From: Nevskia sp043781855
GTDB taxonomy: Bacteria; Pseudomonadota; Gammaproteobacteria; Nevskiales; Nevskiaceae
Assembly (NCBI GenBank): GCA_043781855.1
Contig: JAYWBB010000112.1
Coordinates: 19,834-83,833, forward strand
Length of the DNA stretch: 64,000 nt
Direction: 5' to 3'
Below the pieces are notes generated by a model. It saw nothing but the letters and a program-made list of their open reading frames with translations. It had not been told where the DNA came from and did not search any database. A program made the position numbers and the translations under genes. This document shows, piece after piece, positions 24,452 through 33,583 of this stretch. The first letter of the stretch is position 1, and every line of letters starts with the position of its first letter.

Positions 24452-25690
24452 TTACTCGTGCACCGCCGCGCAGATGAAGCCCTTGAGATAGCGCGTTTCC
24501 GGAATGGCCGGATGCACCGGATGATCCGGTCCCTGCTCCAGTTGTTCAAGAATCTGCAGGCGCTTGCCGGCCGCGCGGGACTCGCGCAGCAGCTCGCGCT
24601 GGAGTTCCTCGGGCGTCAGATGATGCGAACAGGAGCAGGACACGAGAATGCCGCCAGGCGTCAGCAGATTCAGCGCCGCGCGATTCAGGCGGCCGTAAAG
24701 GCCGAGCCCTTCCTCGTGATCGCGCTTGCGTTTGATCAGCGCCGGCGGATCGACGACGACGAGATCGAAACGCCGGCCGTCGTTCGCGAGCTGCTTCATC
24801 ACGTCGAGCGCTTCGCCACGCAAGGCTTCGAGCCCTTTCCCGTGGCTTGGGTCGTTGAGCGCGGCGTTGCGGGCGGCGGCTTCGAGTGCCGGCGCAGAAC
24901 TGTCGATGCAGGAAATCTCCGCTGCACCGAATGCTCTGGCGCGCAGTGCCCAGGCGCCGACATAACTGAAGACATCGAGCACTTTCGAAGTCGGCATGAT
25001 GTAACGCGAGAGACGATCCCGGTTATCGCGCTGATCGAAGAACCAGCCCGTTTTCTGCCCGCCGCGCATGGCGATCTCGAATTTCACGCCACCCTCGATG
25101 ATGACGACCGTTTCAGGCACTTCGCCAACTTCCTCGACGTACAGCGGCAGGGCTTCCGCTTCGCGCGACGGACTGTCGTTGCGCAGCACGATGCCGCGCG
25201 GCTTGAACACCATTTGCAGGGCAGCGAGCAGCTTGACTTTCAGCAGTTCCATCCCGGCGGTACCGATCTGCACGACAAGCACGTCGCCGTAGCGATCGAC
25301 GACCAGCCCCGGCAGCCCATCGGCCTCGCCGAACACGAAACGGTAAAACGGTTCCGCGTACAGACGTTCACGCAAGGCGGCGGCGGCGGTGAAGCGGCGC
25401 GCAAACCAGTCGGCATCGATCACGGCATCGTACTGGCCCGTCAGTACCCGCCCGCAGAGCAGCGCGTGCGGATTGATATAACCCGCGCCGAGCGGCTTGC
25501 CACGCGCGTCCTCGAAACGGCAGAGGCTGCCGGGCGTGATGGTCTTGAGTGGCGTTCTGGCGCTATCGATTTCGTTGGAGTAAATCCACAGGTGGCCGGC
25601 GCGCAGACGGCGCTCCTCTTGCGGCTTGAGGCGGATGACGAGATTGGACACGGGGGACGAGGCGCTCGGGTGACGCGATGAAGCTGTCAT
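24452..25690 (-). CDS. rlmI: 23S rRNA (cytosine-5) methyltransferase RlmI-type
   Basis: A 412-residue class I SAM-dependent RNA methyltransferase. The N-terminal PUA domain covers about residues 16-90 (RLKPQEERRLRAGHLWIYSN), followed by the EEHEE-like linker and a Rossmann methyltransferase domain with VLDVFSYVGAWALRA (SAM loop), VVVDPPALIKRK and the Cys-containing GGILVSCSCSHHL. RlmI makes m5C1962 in 23S rRNA in E. coli; substrate specificity here is by family. TATGAT on the minus strand at 25708-25713 is a plausible -10 box for this gene. It is divergent from nuoA. Confidence 0.92.
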   Translation of the reverse strand: MTASSRHPSASSPVSNLVIRLKPQEERRLRAGHLWIYSNEIDSARTPLKTITPGSLCRFEDARGKPLGAGYINPHALLCGRVLTGQYDAVIDADWFARRFTAAAALRERLYAEPFYRFVFGEADGLPGLVVDRYGDVLVVQIGTAGMELLKVKLLAALQMVFKPRGIVLRNDSPSREAEALPLYVEEVGEVPETVVIIEGGVKFEIAMRGGQKTGWFFDQRDNRDRLSRYIMPTSKVLDVFSYVGAWALRARAFGAAEISCIDSSAPALEAAARNAALNDPSHGKGLEALRGEALDVMKQLANDGRRFDLVVVDPPALIKRKRDHEEGLGLYGRLNRAALNLLTPGGILVSCSCSHHLTPEELQRELLRESRAAGKRLQILEQLEQGPDHPVHPAIPETRYLKGFICAAVHE

Positions 25691-25826
25691 CGCGGAAGTG
25701 ATCGCGTATCATAACCGCCATCTGAATTGAGGCTCCCACCACGGACCTTCCGGGCGTGTCGCCGGGGTCGGGATGCGGCCCCGTGACAACGCAATTGCCA
25801 CCGAATTTTAGGGAGGGAAAGCGGGC

Positions 25827-26279
25827 GTGAAATTTCTGACTTCGTATTCGCCGCAAACCTGGGCACTGCTGGTCTACGTGGCGGCGGTGCTGTTCGTCGT
25901 GAGCCTGATGATCGGCCTGTCCTGGATTCTCGGCAGCCGCAACAACGGCCGCGCCAAGAACGAGGCGTTCGAGTCCGGCGTGGTCGGCGTGGGCGGAGGT
26001 CACCTGCGCTTCTCCGCGAAGTTCTATCTGGTCGCGATGTTCTTCGTGATCTTCGATCTCGAAGCCGTATTTCTGTACGCCTGGGCCGTATCGATCCGTG
26101 AGAGCGGCTGGGCCGGCTACATCGAAGCGAGCATCTTCATCGCAGTGCTGCTGATCGGCCTGGGCTACATCTGGCGCCTGGGTGGCCTCGACTGGGCACC
26201 GAAAACGCTCGCCGGCCGGCGCGACCTGCCGCAGCTCAAGCCACCGGCCGACGTGATCGTCGGCCCGGCGCAAAACTGA
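25827..26279 (+). CDS. nuoA: NADH-quinone oxidoreductase subunit A
   Basis: NuoA, 150 residues, three membrane helices (about 10-30, 68-88, 95-118). Starts at a GTG (MKFLTSYSPQTWALLVYVA) preceded by GGGAGGG at 25812-25818. The family stretch ESGVVGVGGGHLRFSAKFYL and FVIFDLEAVFLYAWAV is present. First gene of the complete 13-gene nuo operon; the 136 bp upstream, shared with divergent rlmI, should contain the operon promoter, which I cannot pin down. NuoA joins the membrane arm near the quinone site. Confidence 0.95.
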   Translation: MKFLTSYSPQTWALLVYVAAVLFVVSLMIGLSWILGSRNNGRAKNEAFESGVVGVGGGHLRFSAKFYLVAMFFVIFDLEAVFLYAWAVSIRESGWAGYIEASIFIAVLLIGLGYIWRLGGLDWAPKTLAGRRDLPQLKPPADVIVGPAQN

Positions 26280-26290
26280 GATTGGTAGTC

Positions 26291-26953
26291 ATGGAATACA
26301 GCCTCCAGCGCATCGACAAGAATGGCCAGACGCATTCCCCGACTCCGCCTGGCGTCAACTCCGGCGAGGGCTACATCGAGGACGAGGTCAGTCGCAACGT
26401 CATCACCACCAAGCTTTCGGACCTGGTGAACTGGAGCCGCAAGAACTCCATCTGGCCTTACAACTTCGGCATCTCCTGCTGCTATGTGGAGATGGCAACC
26501 GCGTTCACGGCCGTTCACGATCTCGCCCGCTTCGGCTCGGAAGTCATCCGCGCAAGCCCGCGCCAGGCTGATCTCATCGTGATTGCCGGCACCTGCTTCA
26601 TGAAGATGGCGCCGGTCGTGCAGCGCCTCTATGAGCAGATGCTGGAACCGCGCTGGGTCATCTCGATGGGCTCCTGCGCGAACTCCGGCGGCATGTACGA
26701 TATCTATTCCGTGGTGCAGGGTGTCGACAAGTTCCTGCCCGTGGATGTCTACATCCCTGGCTGCCCGCCGCGTCCGGAAGCTTTTTTGCAGGCGTTGCTG
26801 CTGCTGCAGGATTCGATCGCCGAAGAACGCCGGCCGCTGAGCTGGGTCGTTGGCGATCAAGGCGTCTATCGCCGCCCGATGCCGGCGGAGCGCGATCGCA
26901 AGCAGGCCGCACGCGCGTCCGAGACGATTCTGCGCAGCCCCGACTCCGTCTGA
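26291..26953 (+). CDS. nuoB: NADH-quinone oxidoreductase subunit B
   Basis: NuoB, 220 residues from the ATG at 26291; a TTG at 26282 in frame is less likely. It carries the last iron-sulfur cluster (N2), which hands electrons to quinone. The cluster cysteines are seen in SCCYVEMATAF (Cys-Cys), AGTCFMKMAPVV, and GSCANSGGMYD with YIPGCPPRPEAFL. Next in the operon after nuoA, 11 bp apart, and followed by nuoCD after 12 bp. Confidence 0.96.
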   Translation: MEYSLQRIDKNGQTHSPTPPGVNSGEGYIEDEVSRNVITTKLSDLVNWSRKNSIWPYNFGISCCYVEMATAFTAVHDLARFGSEVIRASPRQADLIVIAGTCFMKMAPVVQRLYEQMLEPRWVISMGSCANSGGMYDIYSVVQGVDKFLPVDVYIPGCPPRPEAFLQALLLLQDSIAEERRPLSWVVGDQGVYRRPMPAERDRKQAARASETILRSPDSV

Positions 26954-26965
26954 GTCCGAACGATC

Positions 26966-28753
26966 ATGGCTGACGACGCCCCGACCGTACCGAAGACTGC
27001 GCCCCCGGCCACGCTGCCGGGCGTCGTGCGCGAGCTGTATCGCCAGTTCGGCGAGAACACCTTCGTCTATCAGCTGACCAAAGACGATTGCCCGACGCTC
27101 TGGGTGCCGCTGGAAAAACGCGACCCGGTGCTGGTGTTCCTCAAGCATCACGTGCCGCGCCCGTACAGGATGCTGCTGGACCTGCACGCGGTCGACGAGC
27201 GCATGCGCCGTCATCGCCAAGGCTTGCCGCCGGCGGACTTCACGCTGTTCTATCACCTGCTGTCGATCGAAAGAAATTCCGACGTTCGCATCAAGGTCGC
27301 GCTGATCGGCGAGTACCCGGTGGTGAAGTCGATCACCAACATCTGGGCCAACGCGAACTGGTATGAGCGCGAAACCTGGGACCTGTTCGGCATCAAGTTC
27401 GAGGGGCATCCGAATCTCCAGCGCATCCTGCTGCCGCGCTACTGGAAGGGCCACCCGCTGCGCAAGGAATATCCGGCGCGCGCGACCGAGTTCGATCCTT
27501 ACCTCTTGACCGCCGCGCGTCAGGACGAGGAGCAGGCGGCGCTGATGTTCAACCCCGAGGAATGGGGCATGAAGCGGTCGGAGAAAGACCACGACTTCAT
27601 GTTCCTGAATCTCGGCCCGAACCATCCGTCCGCGCATGGCGCGTTCCGCGTCGTTGTGCAGCTCGACGGCGAAGAGATCGTCGACTGCGTGCCGGACATC
27701 GGCTACCACCACCGTGGCGCCGAGAAGATGGCGGAGCGGCAGAGCTGGCACACGTTCATCCCGTACACCGACCGCATCGACTACCTCGGCGGGGTGATGA
27801 ACAACCTGCCCTACGTGCTCGCGGTCGAGAAGCTTGCCGGCATCAAGGTGCCGGATCGCGTCGACACCATCCGCATCATGCTCGGCGAATTCTTCCGCAT
27901 CACCTCGCACCTGCTGTTCCTCGGCACGTTCATCCAGGACGTGGGTGCGATGACGCCGATCTTCTTCATGTTCACCGACCGGCAGAAAGCCTACGACGTG
28001 ATTGAGGCGATCACGGGCTTCCGCATGCACCCGGCCTGGTATCGCATCGGCGGTGTGGCGCATGACCTGCCGACCGGCTGGGACCGCAAGGTCAAGGAAT
28101 TCCTCGACTGGTTCCCGAAGCGTCTCGATGAATATCAGAAAGCCGCACTGAACAATTCGATCCTGCGCGCACGCACCGTCAACATCGCGCAGTACAACGC
28201 CGAGGAAGCGGTTGAATGGGGCATCACCGGCCCCGGCCTGCGCGCGACGGGTATGGACTACGACCTGCGCAAGGCGCGGCCCTATTCCGGCTATCAGCAC
28301 TTCGAATTCGAGGTGCCGCTGGGCAACAACGGCGATGCGTTTGATCGCGCCATCGTGCGCATCAACGAGATGCGCGAGAGCGTCAAGATCATCCGCCAGT
28401 GCATGAATCACATGCCCGCCGGCCCTTACAAGGCCGACCATCCGCTGACCTGCCCACCGCCGAAGGAACGCACGCTCAAGGACATCGAAACCCTGATCAC
28501 GCATTTCCTCGGCGTGAGCTGGGGTCCGGTCATGCCGCCGGGCGAGTCCTGCCAGTTGATCGAGGCGACCAAGGGCATCAACAGCTATTACCTGACCAGC
28601 GACGGCAGCACGATGAGCTACCGCACGCGCATCCGCACGCCGAGCTTCCCGCACTTGCAGGCGATCCCCTACATCATCAAGGGCGCCATGATTCCGGACC
28701 TGATCATGCTGCTCGCCACCATTGATTTCGTGATGGCCGATGTCGACCGCTAA
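26966..28753 (+). CDS. nuoCD: NADH-quinone oxidoreductase fused subunit C/D
   Basis: A 595-residue fusion of NuoC (about residues 1-190) and NuoD (about 205-595), as in E. coli and many other Gammaproteobacteria. NuoC is marked by ERETWDLFGIKFEGHPNLQR and LLPRYWKGHPLRKEYP. NuoD, the 49 kDa quinone-site subunit, is marked by LNLGPNHPSAHGAFRVV, DIGYHHRGAEKMAE, LTGPGLRATGMDYDLRK-like sequence and SFPHLQAIPYIIKGAMIPDL. The fusion is one of the clues to gammaproteobacterial origin. Its last 14 bases overlap nuoE. Confidence 0.97.
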   Translation: MADDAPTVPKTAPPATLPGVVRELYRQFGENTFVYQLTKDDCPTLWVPLEKRDPVLVFLKHHVPRPYRMLLDLHAVDERMRRHRQGLPPADFTLFYHLLSIERNSDVRIKVALIGEYPVVKSITNIWANANWYERETWDLFGIKFEGHPNLQRILLPRYWKGHPLRKEYPARATEFDPYLLTAARQDEEQAALMFNPEEWGMKRSEKDHDFMFLNLGPNHPSAHGAFRVVVQLDGEEIVDCVPDIGYHHRGAEKMAERQSWHTFIPYTDRIDYLGGVMNNLPYVLAVEKLAGIKVPDRVDTIRIMLGEFFRITSHLLFLGTFIQDVGAMTPIFFMFTDRQKAYDVIEAITGFRMHPAWYRIGGVAHDLPTGWDRKVKEFLDWFPKRLDEYQKAALNNSILRARTVNIAQYNAEEAVEWGITGPGLRATGMDYDLRKARPYSGYQHFEFEVPLGNNGDAFDRAIVRINEMRESVKIIRQCMNHMPAGPYKADHPLTCPPPKERTLKDIETLITHFLGVSWGPVMPPGESCQLIEATKGINSYYLTSDGSTMSYRTRIRTPSFPHLQAIPYIIKGAMIPDLIMLLATIDFVMADVDR

Positions 28754-29312
28754 ACCCAATCAAGGCAAAGGCGCTGAAACCGTGATCAAGCTGGCCGACC
28801 TCGTCGCCGGACGCACGGCGCCCACTGCTGCCGCGCCGCCGGCCTATGTGATGTCGAGTGAGGAGCGCCACGAGATCGAACACTCGCTGCATCACTACGA
28901 CGACAACCGCGCGGCCTCGATCGACGCGCTGAAGATCGTGCAGAAGAAGCATGGCTGGGTACCGGATGGCGCCATCGCGCCGATCGGCGAAATCCTCGGC
29001 ATTCCGGCGTCCGATATCGAAGGTGTCGCGACGTTCTACAACCTGATCTTCCGCCAGCCGGTCGGCCGTCATGTCATCAAGATCTGCGACAGCATTTCCT
29101 GCTTCCTGACCGGCTACGACGACGTGCGTGAGGCGATCAGCGCGCGTCTGCGCATCAATCTCGGCGAGACCACGCCGGACAAGCGCTACACGCTGCTGCC
29201 GATCTGCTGCCTCGGCGCCTGCGACAAGGGCCCGGTGCTGATGATCGACGATGACACGCACGGCGATGTCACGCCGGAAAAAATTCCCGCCTTGCTGGAG
29301 TCATACAAGTGA
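28740..29312 (+). CDS. nuoE: NADH-quinone oxidoreductase subunit E
   Basis: NuoE, 190 residues, the thioredoxin-fold [2Fe-2S] subunit of the NADH input module. The four ligands are Cys116, Cys121, Cys157 and Cys161 (ICDSISCF and ICCLGACD), with the spacing of the E. coli protein. The N-terminal 35 residues before YVMSSEERHEIEH are an extension. The ATG overlaps the end of nuoCD; an ATG further in (VMSSEER) would remove the extension. Its TGA overlaps a GTG that opens a 39-codon ORF leading to nuoF. Confidence 0.95.
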   Translation: MSTAKPNQGKGAETVIKLADLVAGRTAPTAAAPPAYVMSSEERHEIEHSLHHYDDNRAASIDALKIVQKKHGWVPDGAIAPIGEILGIPASDIEGVATFYNLIFRQPVGRHVIKICDSISCFLTGYDDVREAISARLRINLGETTPDKRYTLLPICCLGACDKGPVLMIDDDTHGDVTPEKIPALLESYK

Positions 29313-29428
29313 GCTTCCCGGCGAGGGACCCGCACCACGGGTACGGGATCGACGGCAAGGCGAACTTGGAGCGTGGCCGACTCCACTCATCTGCCTCCTA
29401 TTGCGATCCAACGGAGGCCACCAAGTGA
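29309..29428 (+). CDS. Possible 39-residue ORF bridging nuoE and nuoF
   Basis: The 112 bp between nuoE and nuoF is unusually long for this tight operon and is one open frame: GTG at 29309 overlaps the nuoE stop (GTGA), and the TGA at 29426-29428 overlaps the nuoF GTG at 29425 (GTGA again). The product would begin MSFPARDPHHGYGIDGKANL and is hydrophilic, with one Cys and no membrane helix. I recognise no family. The double GTGA linkage would couple translation of nuoE to nuoF. It may be a coupling device, a real microprotein, or chance. Confidence 0.35.
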   Translation: MSFPARDPHHGYGIDGKANLERGRLHSSASYCDPTEATK

Positions 29429-30729
29429 GCGCCCTCGCCGAAACCAAACCGCTGACCGCGAATATCGTTGCCGGCCGCGCGCCGCTGAATCTCAGGGAAT
29501 ACGAGGCCACCGGCGGCTATCGCGCCGTGCGCAAGGCGCTCAAGGATATGAAGCCGGGCGACATCACCAAGCTGGTCAAGGACGCCAACCTGCGCGGTCG
29601 CGGCGGCGCCGGCTTCCCCACGGGCGTGAAGTGGGGCCTGGTGCCGATGTATCCGGCTGGTGAGCCGATCAAGAGCAAATATCTCGTCTGCAATGCCGAC
29701 GAAATGGAGCCGGGTACGTTCAAGGACCGGCTGCTGATGGAATCGGACCCGCACCAGATGGTCGAGGCGATGATCGTCTCGGGCTATGCGATCCAGGCGA
29801 CGCGCGCTTATATCTTCCTGCGCGGCGAGTACGTGGAGGCCGCGCAGAATCTCAACGCCGCGATCGCCGAGGCCAACGCCGCCGGTTATCTCGGTACCAA
29901 TATTCTCCGCTCCGGCTGGAGCATGGATCTGCACGTCCATACCGGTGCCGGCCGCTACATCTGCGGCGAAGAGACCGCGCTGATCAACTCGCTCGAAGGC
30001 CGCCGCGCCAATCCGCGCGCGAAGCCGCCGTTTCCGGCCATCGCCGGACTCTGGGGCAAGCCGACTGTCGTCAACAACGTCGAGACGCTCTACTGCGTTC
30101 CGCACATCATCAATTTCGGCGCGGCCTGGTTTCATGATCTCAACCAGGGCAGGAGTCAGGACGGCGGCACCAAGCTCTACGGCGTGTCTGGCCGCGCGAA
30201 AAAAACCGGCGTGTGGGAACTGCCGATCGGCACCACGGCGCGCGAGATTCTCGAGGTCCACGGCGGTGGCATGAAGGACGGCCTCAAGCTCAAGGCCTGG
30301 CTGCCCGGAGGTGCGTCGACCGACTTCCTGATGCCCGAGCATCTCGACCTCGCAATGGATTTCGACACCATCGCCAAGGCCGGCAGCCGCATGGGCACGG
30401 GGCTGCTGACCGTCGTCGACGACAAGCAGAACATGGTCAGCGTCGTGCGCAATCTCGAAGACTTCTTCGCGCGCGAATCCTGCGGCTGGTGCACGCCCTG
30501 CCGCGACGGCCTGCCCTGGACGCACAAGCTGCTGCTGTCGCTCGAAGCCGGACAAGGCCAGAAGGGCGACATCGAAGTGCTCGAACAGATGACTCGCTTT
30601 CTCGGCCCCGGCAAGACCTTCTGCGCGCATGCGCCGGGCGCGATGGAGCCGTTGCAAAGCGCGCTCAAGTTCTTCCGGGGCGAGTTCGAGGCTGGGATCG
30701 CCAGCGTCTCGGCGAAGGCGGCAGCGTGA
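29425..30729 (+). CDS. nuoF: NADH-quinone oxidoreductase subunit F (NADH-binding)
   Basis: NuoF, 434 residues from the GTG at 29425, which has GGAGG upstream at 29413-29417; a longer frame reaches 29251 but lacks family sequence. It binds NADH and FMN and carries a [4Fe-4S] cluster. Seen: the nucleotide-binding Gly-rich loop GRGGAGFPTGVKWG, the FMN region CNADEMEPGTFKDR, GAGRYICGEETALINSLEGR, and the cluster cysteines in ESCGWCTPCRDG with the fourth in KTFCAHAPGA. Its TGA overlaps an ATG (TGATG) of a short ORF that runs through the following repeat element. Confidence 0.96.
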   Translation: MSALAETKPLTANIVAGRAPLNLREYEATGGYRAVRKALKDMKPGDITKLVKDANLRGRGGAGFPTGVKWGLVPMYPAGEPIKSKYLVCNADEMEPGTFKDRLLMESDPHQMVEAMIVSGYAIQATRAYIFLRGEYVEAAQNLNAAIAEANAAGYLGTNILRSGWSMDLHVHTGAGRYICGEETALINSLEGRRANPRAKPPFPAIAGLWGKPTVVNNVETLYCVPHIINFGAAWFHDLNQGRSQDGGTKLYGVSGRAKKTGVWELPIGTTAREILEVHGGGMKDGLKLKAWLPGGASTDFLMPEHLDLAMDFDTIAKAGSRMGTGLLTVVDDKQNMVSVVRNLEDFFARESCGWCTPCRDGLPWTHKLLLSLEAGQGQKGDIEVLEQMTRFLGPGKTFCAHAPGAMEPLQSALKFFRGEFEAGIASVSAKAAA

Positions 30730-30735
30730 TGAACC

Positions 30736-30841
<106 letters not shown>

Positions 30842-30847
30842 CTTCTA

Positions 30848-33583
30848 ATGGCCACGATCTACGTAGACGGCACCCAGCACACGGTCGACGGCGCGGACAA
30901 CCTTCTGCAGGCCTGTCTGTCGCTCGGGCTCGATATCCCCTACTTCTGCTGGCATCCGGCGCTGGGCAGCGTCGGCGCCTGCCGCCAGTGCGCGGTCAAG
31001 CAGTACAAGGACGCGAACGACACGCACGGCCGCATCGTGATGTCGTGCATGACGCCAGCCAGCGACGGCACCTACATCTCGATCTCGGATGCTGAGTCGA
31101 AAGCCTTCCGCGCCAGCGTCGTCGAATGGCTGATGGCGAACCATCCGCACGACTGCCCGGTCTGCGAGGAAGGCGGTCACTGCCATTTGCAGGACATGAC
31201 CGTGATGACCGGCCATGCCTCGCGGCGCTACCGCTTCACCAAGCGCACGCACCACAACCAGAACCTCGGGCCCTTCATCGGCCACGAGATGAACCGCTGC
31301 ATCAGCTGCTATCGCTGTGTGCGCTATTACAAGGATTACGCCGGCGGCCCGGACCTCGGCGTGTTCGGGACGGCTGGCAACGTCTACTTCGGCCGCGCTG
31401 AAGACGGCGTGCTGGAGTCCGAGTTCTCGGGCAATCTCACCGAGGTCTGCCCGACCGGCGTGTTCACCGACAAAACCCACGCCGAGCGCTACAACCGCAA
31501 GTGGGACATGCAGTTCGCGCCGAGCATCTGCCAGGGCTGCTCAGTCGGCTGCAACATTTCGCCGGGTGAACGCTACGGCGAGATTCGCCGGATCGAGAAC
31601 CGCTACAACGGCTCGGTCAATCACTATTTCCTCTGCGATCGCGGCCGCTTCGGCTACGGCTTCGTCAACCGCGACGACCGCCCGCGGCGGCCGATGGTCA
31701 AGCGCGACGGCGCGCTCGCCACGGTCAACACCGCAGATGCGCTGCTGAATGCCGCGAACCTGCTGAAGACCGCGAAGGGCATCGTCGGCATCGGCTCGCC
31801 ACGCGCGAGTCTCGAATCGAATTTCTCGCTGCGCCAATTGGTCGGCGCTGCGAATTTCTTCGACGGTCATGCAGCTGCCGAAGGCGCACTCGTGAAACGC
31901 GTCGCGGAAGTGCTGCGGACGGGCCCGGTGCCGAGTGCCTCTCTGCGCGGCATCGAGGGCGCCGACGCGGCGCTGGTGCTCGGCGAAGACGTCACCAACA
32001 CCGCACCGCGCGTCGCGCTCGCGCTGCGCCAGGTTGCGCGCGGCAAGGCCGCGCAACTCGGCGCCGAGAAGCACATCGCCGAATGGCAGGCCATTGCGAT
32101 TGCCGACGTCGGCCAGCACGAAAAACATCCGATCTTCGTCGCCAGCGTCGATGCCACGCGCATCGACGACATTGCAAAAGATACCCTGCGCGCTGCACCG
32201 GATGATCTCGCGCGTTTCGGCTACGCGGTCGCCCACGCGATCGACTCAGCAGCGCCCGCCGTCGCCGGCCTCGATGCCGCAACCATCGCGCGCGTGAAGG
32301 CTGTGGCGGACACGCTGCTCGCCGCGAAAAAGCCGCTCGTCGTCTCGGGTACCGGCGCCGGCTCGGAGTCGATCATCAACGCGGCAGCCAATGTCGCCTG
32401 GGCTTTGCACGCAAAGGGCAAGGCCGTCGAACTCATGCTCGCAGTGCCGGAAGCGAACAGCCTCGGCCTCGCGCTGATGGCGGCGGAGTCCCTCGAAAAA
32501 GCATTCGCTGCCGTCGACTCCGGCAAAGCCGACACGCTGATCGTGCTGGAAAACGATCTTTATCGCCGCGCCGACGCCGGCCGTATCGACGCGCTGCTCG
32601 CGAAGGTCAAGCTGATCGTGCTCGATCACCAGATGACGGCGACCGGCGCGAAGTCCGACCTGCTGCTGTCGGCCGGCAGCTTTGCCGAGAGCGACGGCAC
32701 GCTGGTCAACAACGAGGGTCGCGCGCAGCGCTACTTCCAGGTCTACGACGCTGCCTACTACAAGCCGGACACGCTGATCCGCGAAAGCTGGAACTGGCTG
32801 CACGAGATCGCGGCACAGATGCGCGGCGAGTCGGTCGTCTGGGGTCACATGGATGACGCAACGGCGGAATGCGCGGCTGCCTTGCCGGTGCTCGCCGGCA
32901 TCGTCGCGGCCGCGCCGAATTCCAAGTTCCGCATGAGCGGCCTGAAGATCGCGCGCGAGCCGCACCGCTACAGCGGCCGCACCGCGATGCGCGCGAACAT
33001 CTCGGTCCACGAGCCGCGCCAGCCACAGGACGCCGACACCGCACTGACCTTTTCGATGGAAGGCCACACCGGTATTCAGGCTGGCGAGCGTCCTGCGTCG
33101 CTGACACCGTTTGCCTGGGCGCCGGGCTGGAATTCACCCTCGGCCTGGAACAAGTTTCAGGACGAAGTCGGCGGCCACTCGAAAGGTGGCGACGCGGGCG
33201 TGCGGCTGATCGAGCCGGCGGCGAACGCACCAGCCGTTCCCAAGTATGCCAATCATGTTCCGGCCGCATTCGCTGCTCGCGAAAACGAATGGCAGGTTGT
33301 ATCGCTTGTGCACATTTTTGGCAGCGACGAGATGTCGGCAAAGGCCGCGCCGGTCGAGACGCGAATCGCCAAGCCTTACGTTGCGCTGAATCCCGATGAC
33401 TTGGCAGCGCTTGGCGCACCCTGCAGTTTCGTCGACGTGCTGCTGGCCGGGAGCAGGGTGCGGCTGCCGTTGGTGCTCAAGGCTTCGCTGGCACGCGGCA
33501 CGGTTGGCCTGCCCCAACTTCCGGGCGTGCCGTTCGCGGTTGCCGGCGCCTGGGTGAAGCTTGCGGGGGTCAGGACGGCATGA
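30848..33583 (+). CDS. nuoG: NADH-quinone oxidoreductase subunit G
   Basis: NuoG, 911 residues, the largest peripheral-arm subunit. The N-terminal 2Fe-2S ferredoxin domain is seen in PYFCWHPALGSVGACRQCAV with a further Cys in VMSCMTPAS. The His/Cys-ligated 4Fe-4S site follows (HPHDCPVCEEGGHCHLQDM), then CISCYRCVRYYKDYAGG, and the CxxC cluster region ICQGCSVGCNISPGERYGE. The rest is the molybdopterin-oxidoreductase-like domain. The ATG is separated from nuoF by repeat copy A. The stop overlaps the nuoH start in ATGA. Confidence 0.96.
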   Translation: MATIYVDGTQHTVDGADNLLQACLSLGLDIPYFCWHPALGSVGACRQCAVKQYKDANDTHGRIVMSCMTPASDGTYISISDAESKAFRASVVEWLMANHPHDCPVCEEGGHCHLQDMTVMTGHASRRYRFTKRTHHNQNLGPFIGHEMNRCISCYRCVRYYKDYAGGPDLGVFGTAGNVYFGRAEDGVLESEFSGNLTEVCPTGVFTDKTHAERYNRKWDMQFAPSICQGCSVGCNISPGERYGEIRRIENRYNGSVNHYFLCDRGRFGYGFVNRDDRPRRPMVKRDGALATVNTADALLNAANLLKTAKGIVGIGSPRASLESNFSLRQLVGAANFFDGHAAAEGALVKRVAEVLRTGPVPSASLRGIEGADAALVLGEDVTNTAPRVALALRQVARGKAAQLGAEKHIAEWQAIAIADVGQHEKHPIFVASVDATRIDDIAKDTLRAAPDDLARFGYAVAHAIDSAAPAVAGLDAATIARVKAVADTLLAAKKPLVVSGTGAGSESIINAAANVAWALHAKGKAVELMLAVPEANSLGLALMAAESLEKAFAAVDSGKADTLIVLENDLYRRADAGRIDALLAKVKLIVLDHQMTATGAKSDLLLSAGSFAESDGTLVNNEGRAQRYFQVYDAAYYKPDTLIRESWNWLHEIAAQMRGESVVWGHMDDATAECAAALPVLAGIVAAAPNSKFRMSGLKIAREPHRYSGRTAMRANISVHEPRQPQDADTALTFSMEGHTGIQAGERPASLTPFAWAPGWNSPSAWNKFQDEVGGHSKGGDAGVRLIEPAANAPAVPKYANHVPAAFAARENEWQVVSLVHIFGSDEMSAKAAPVETRIAKPYVALNPDDLAALGAPCSFVDVLLAGSRVRLPLVLKASLARGTVGLPQLPGVPFAVAGAWVKLAGVRTA

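Noticed and set aside
26165..28759. An 864-codon open frame on the minus strand opposite nuoB-nuoCD
   Set aside because: It mirrors the codon structure of strongly recognised genes on the plus strand, is His/Asp/Arg-biased and matches no family. It is a high-GC antisense shadow.
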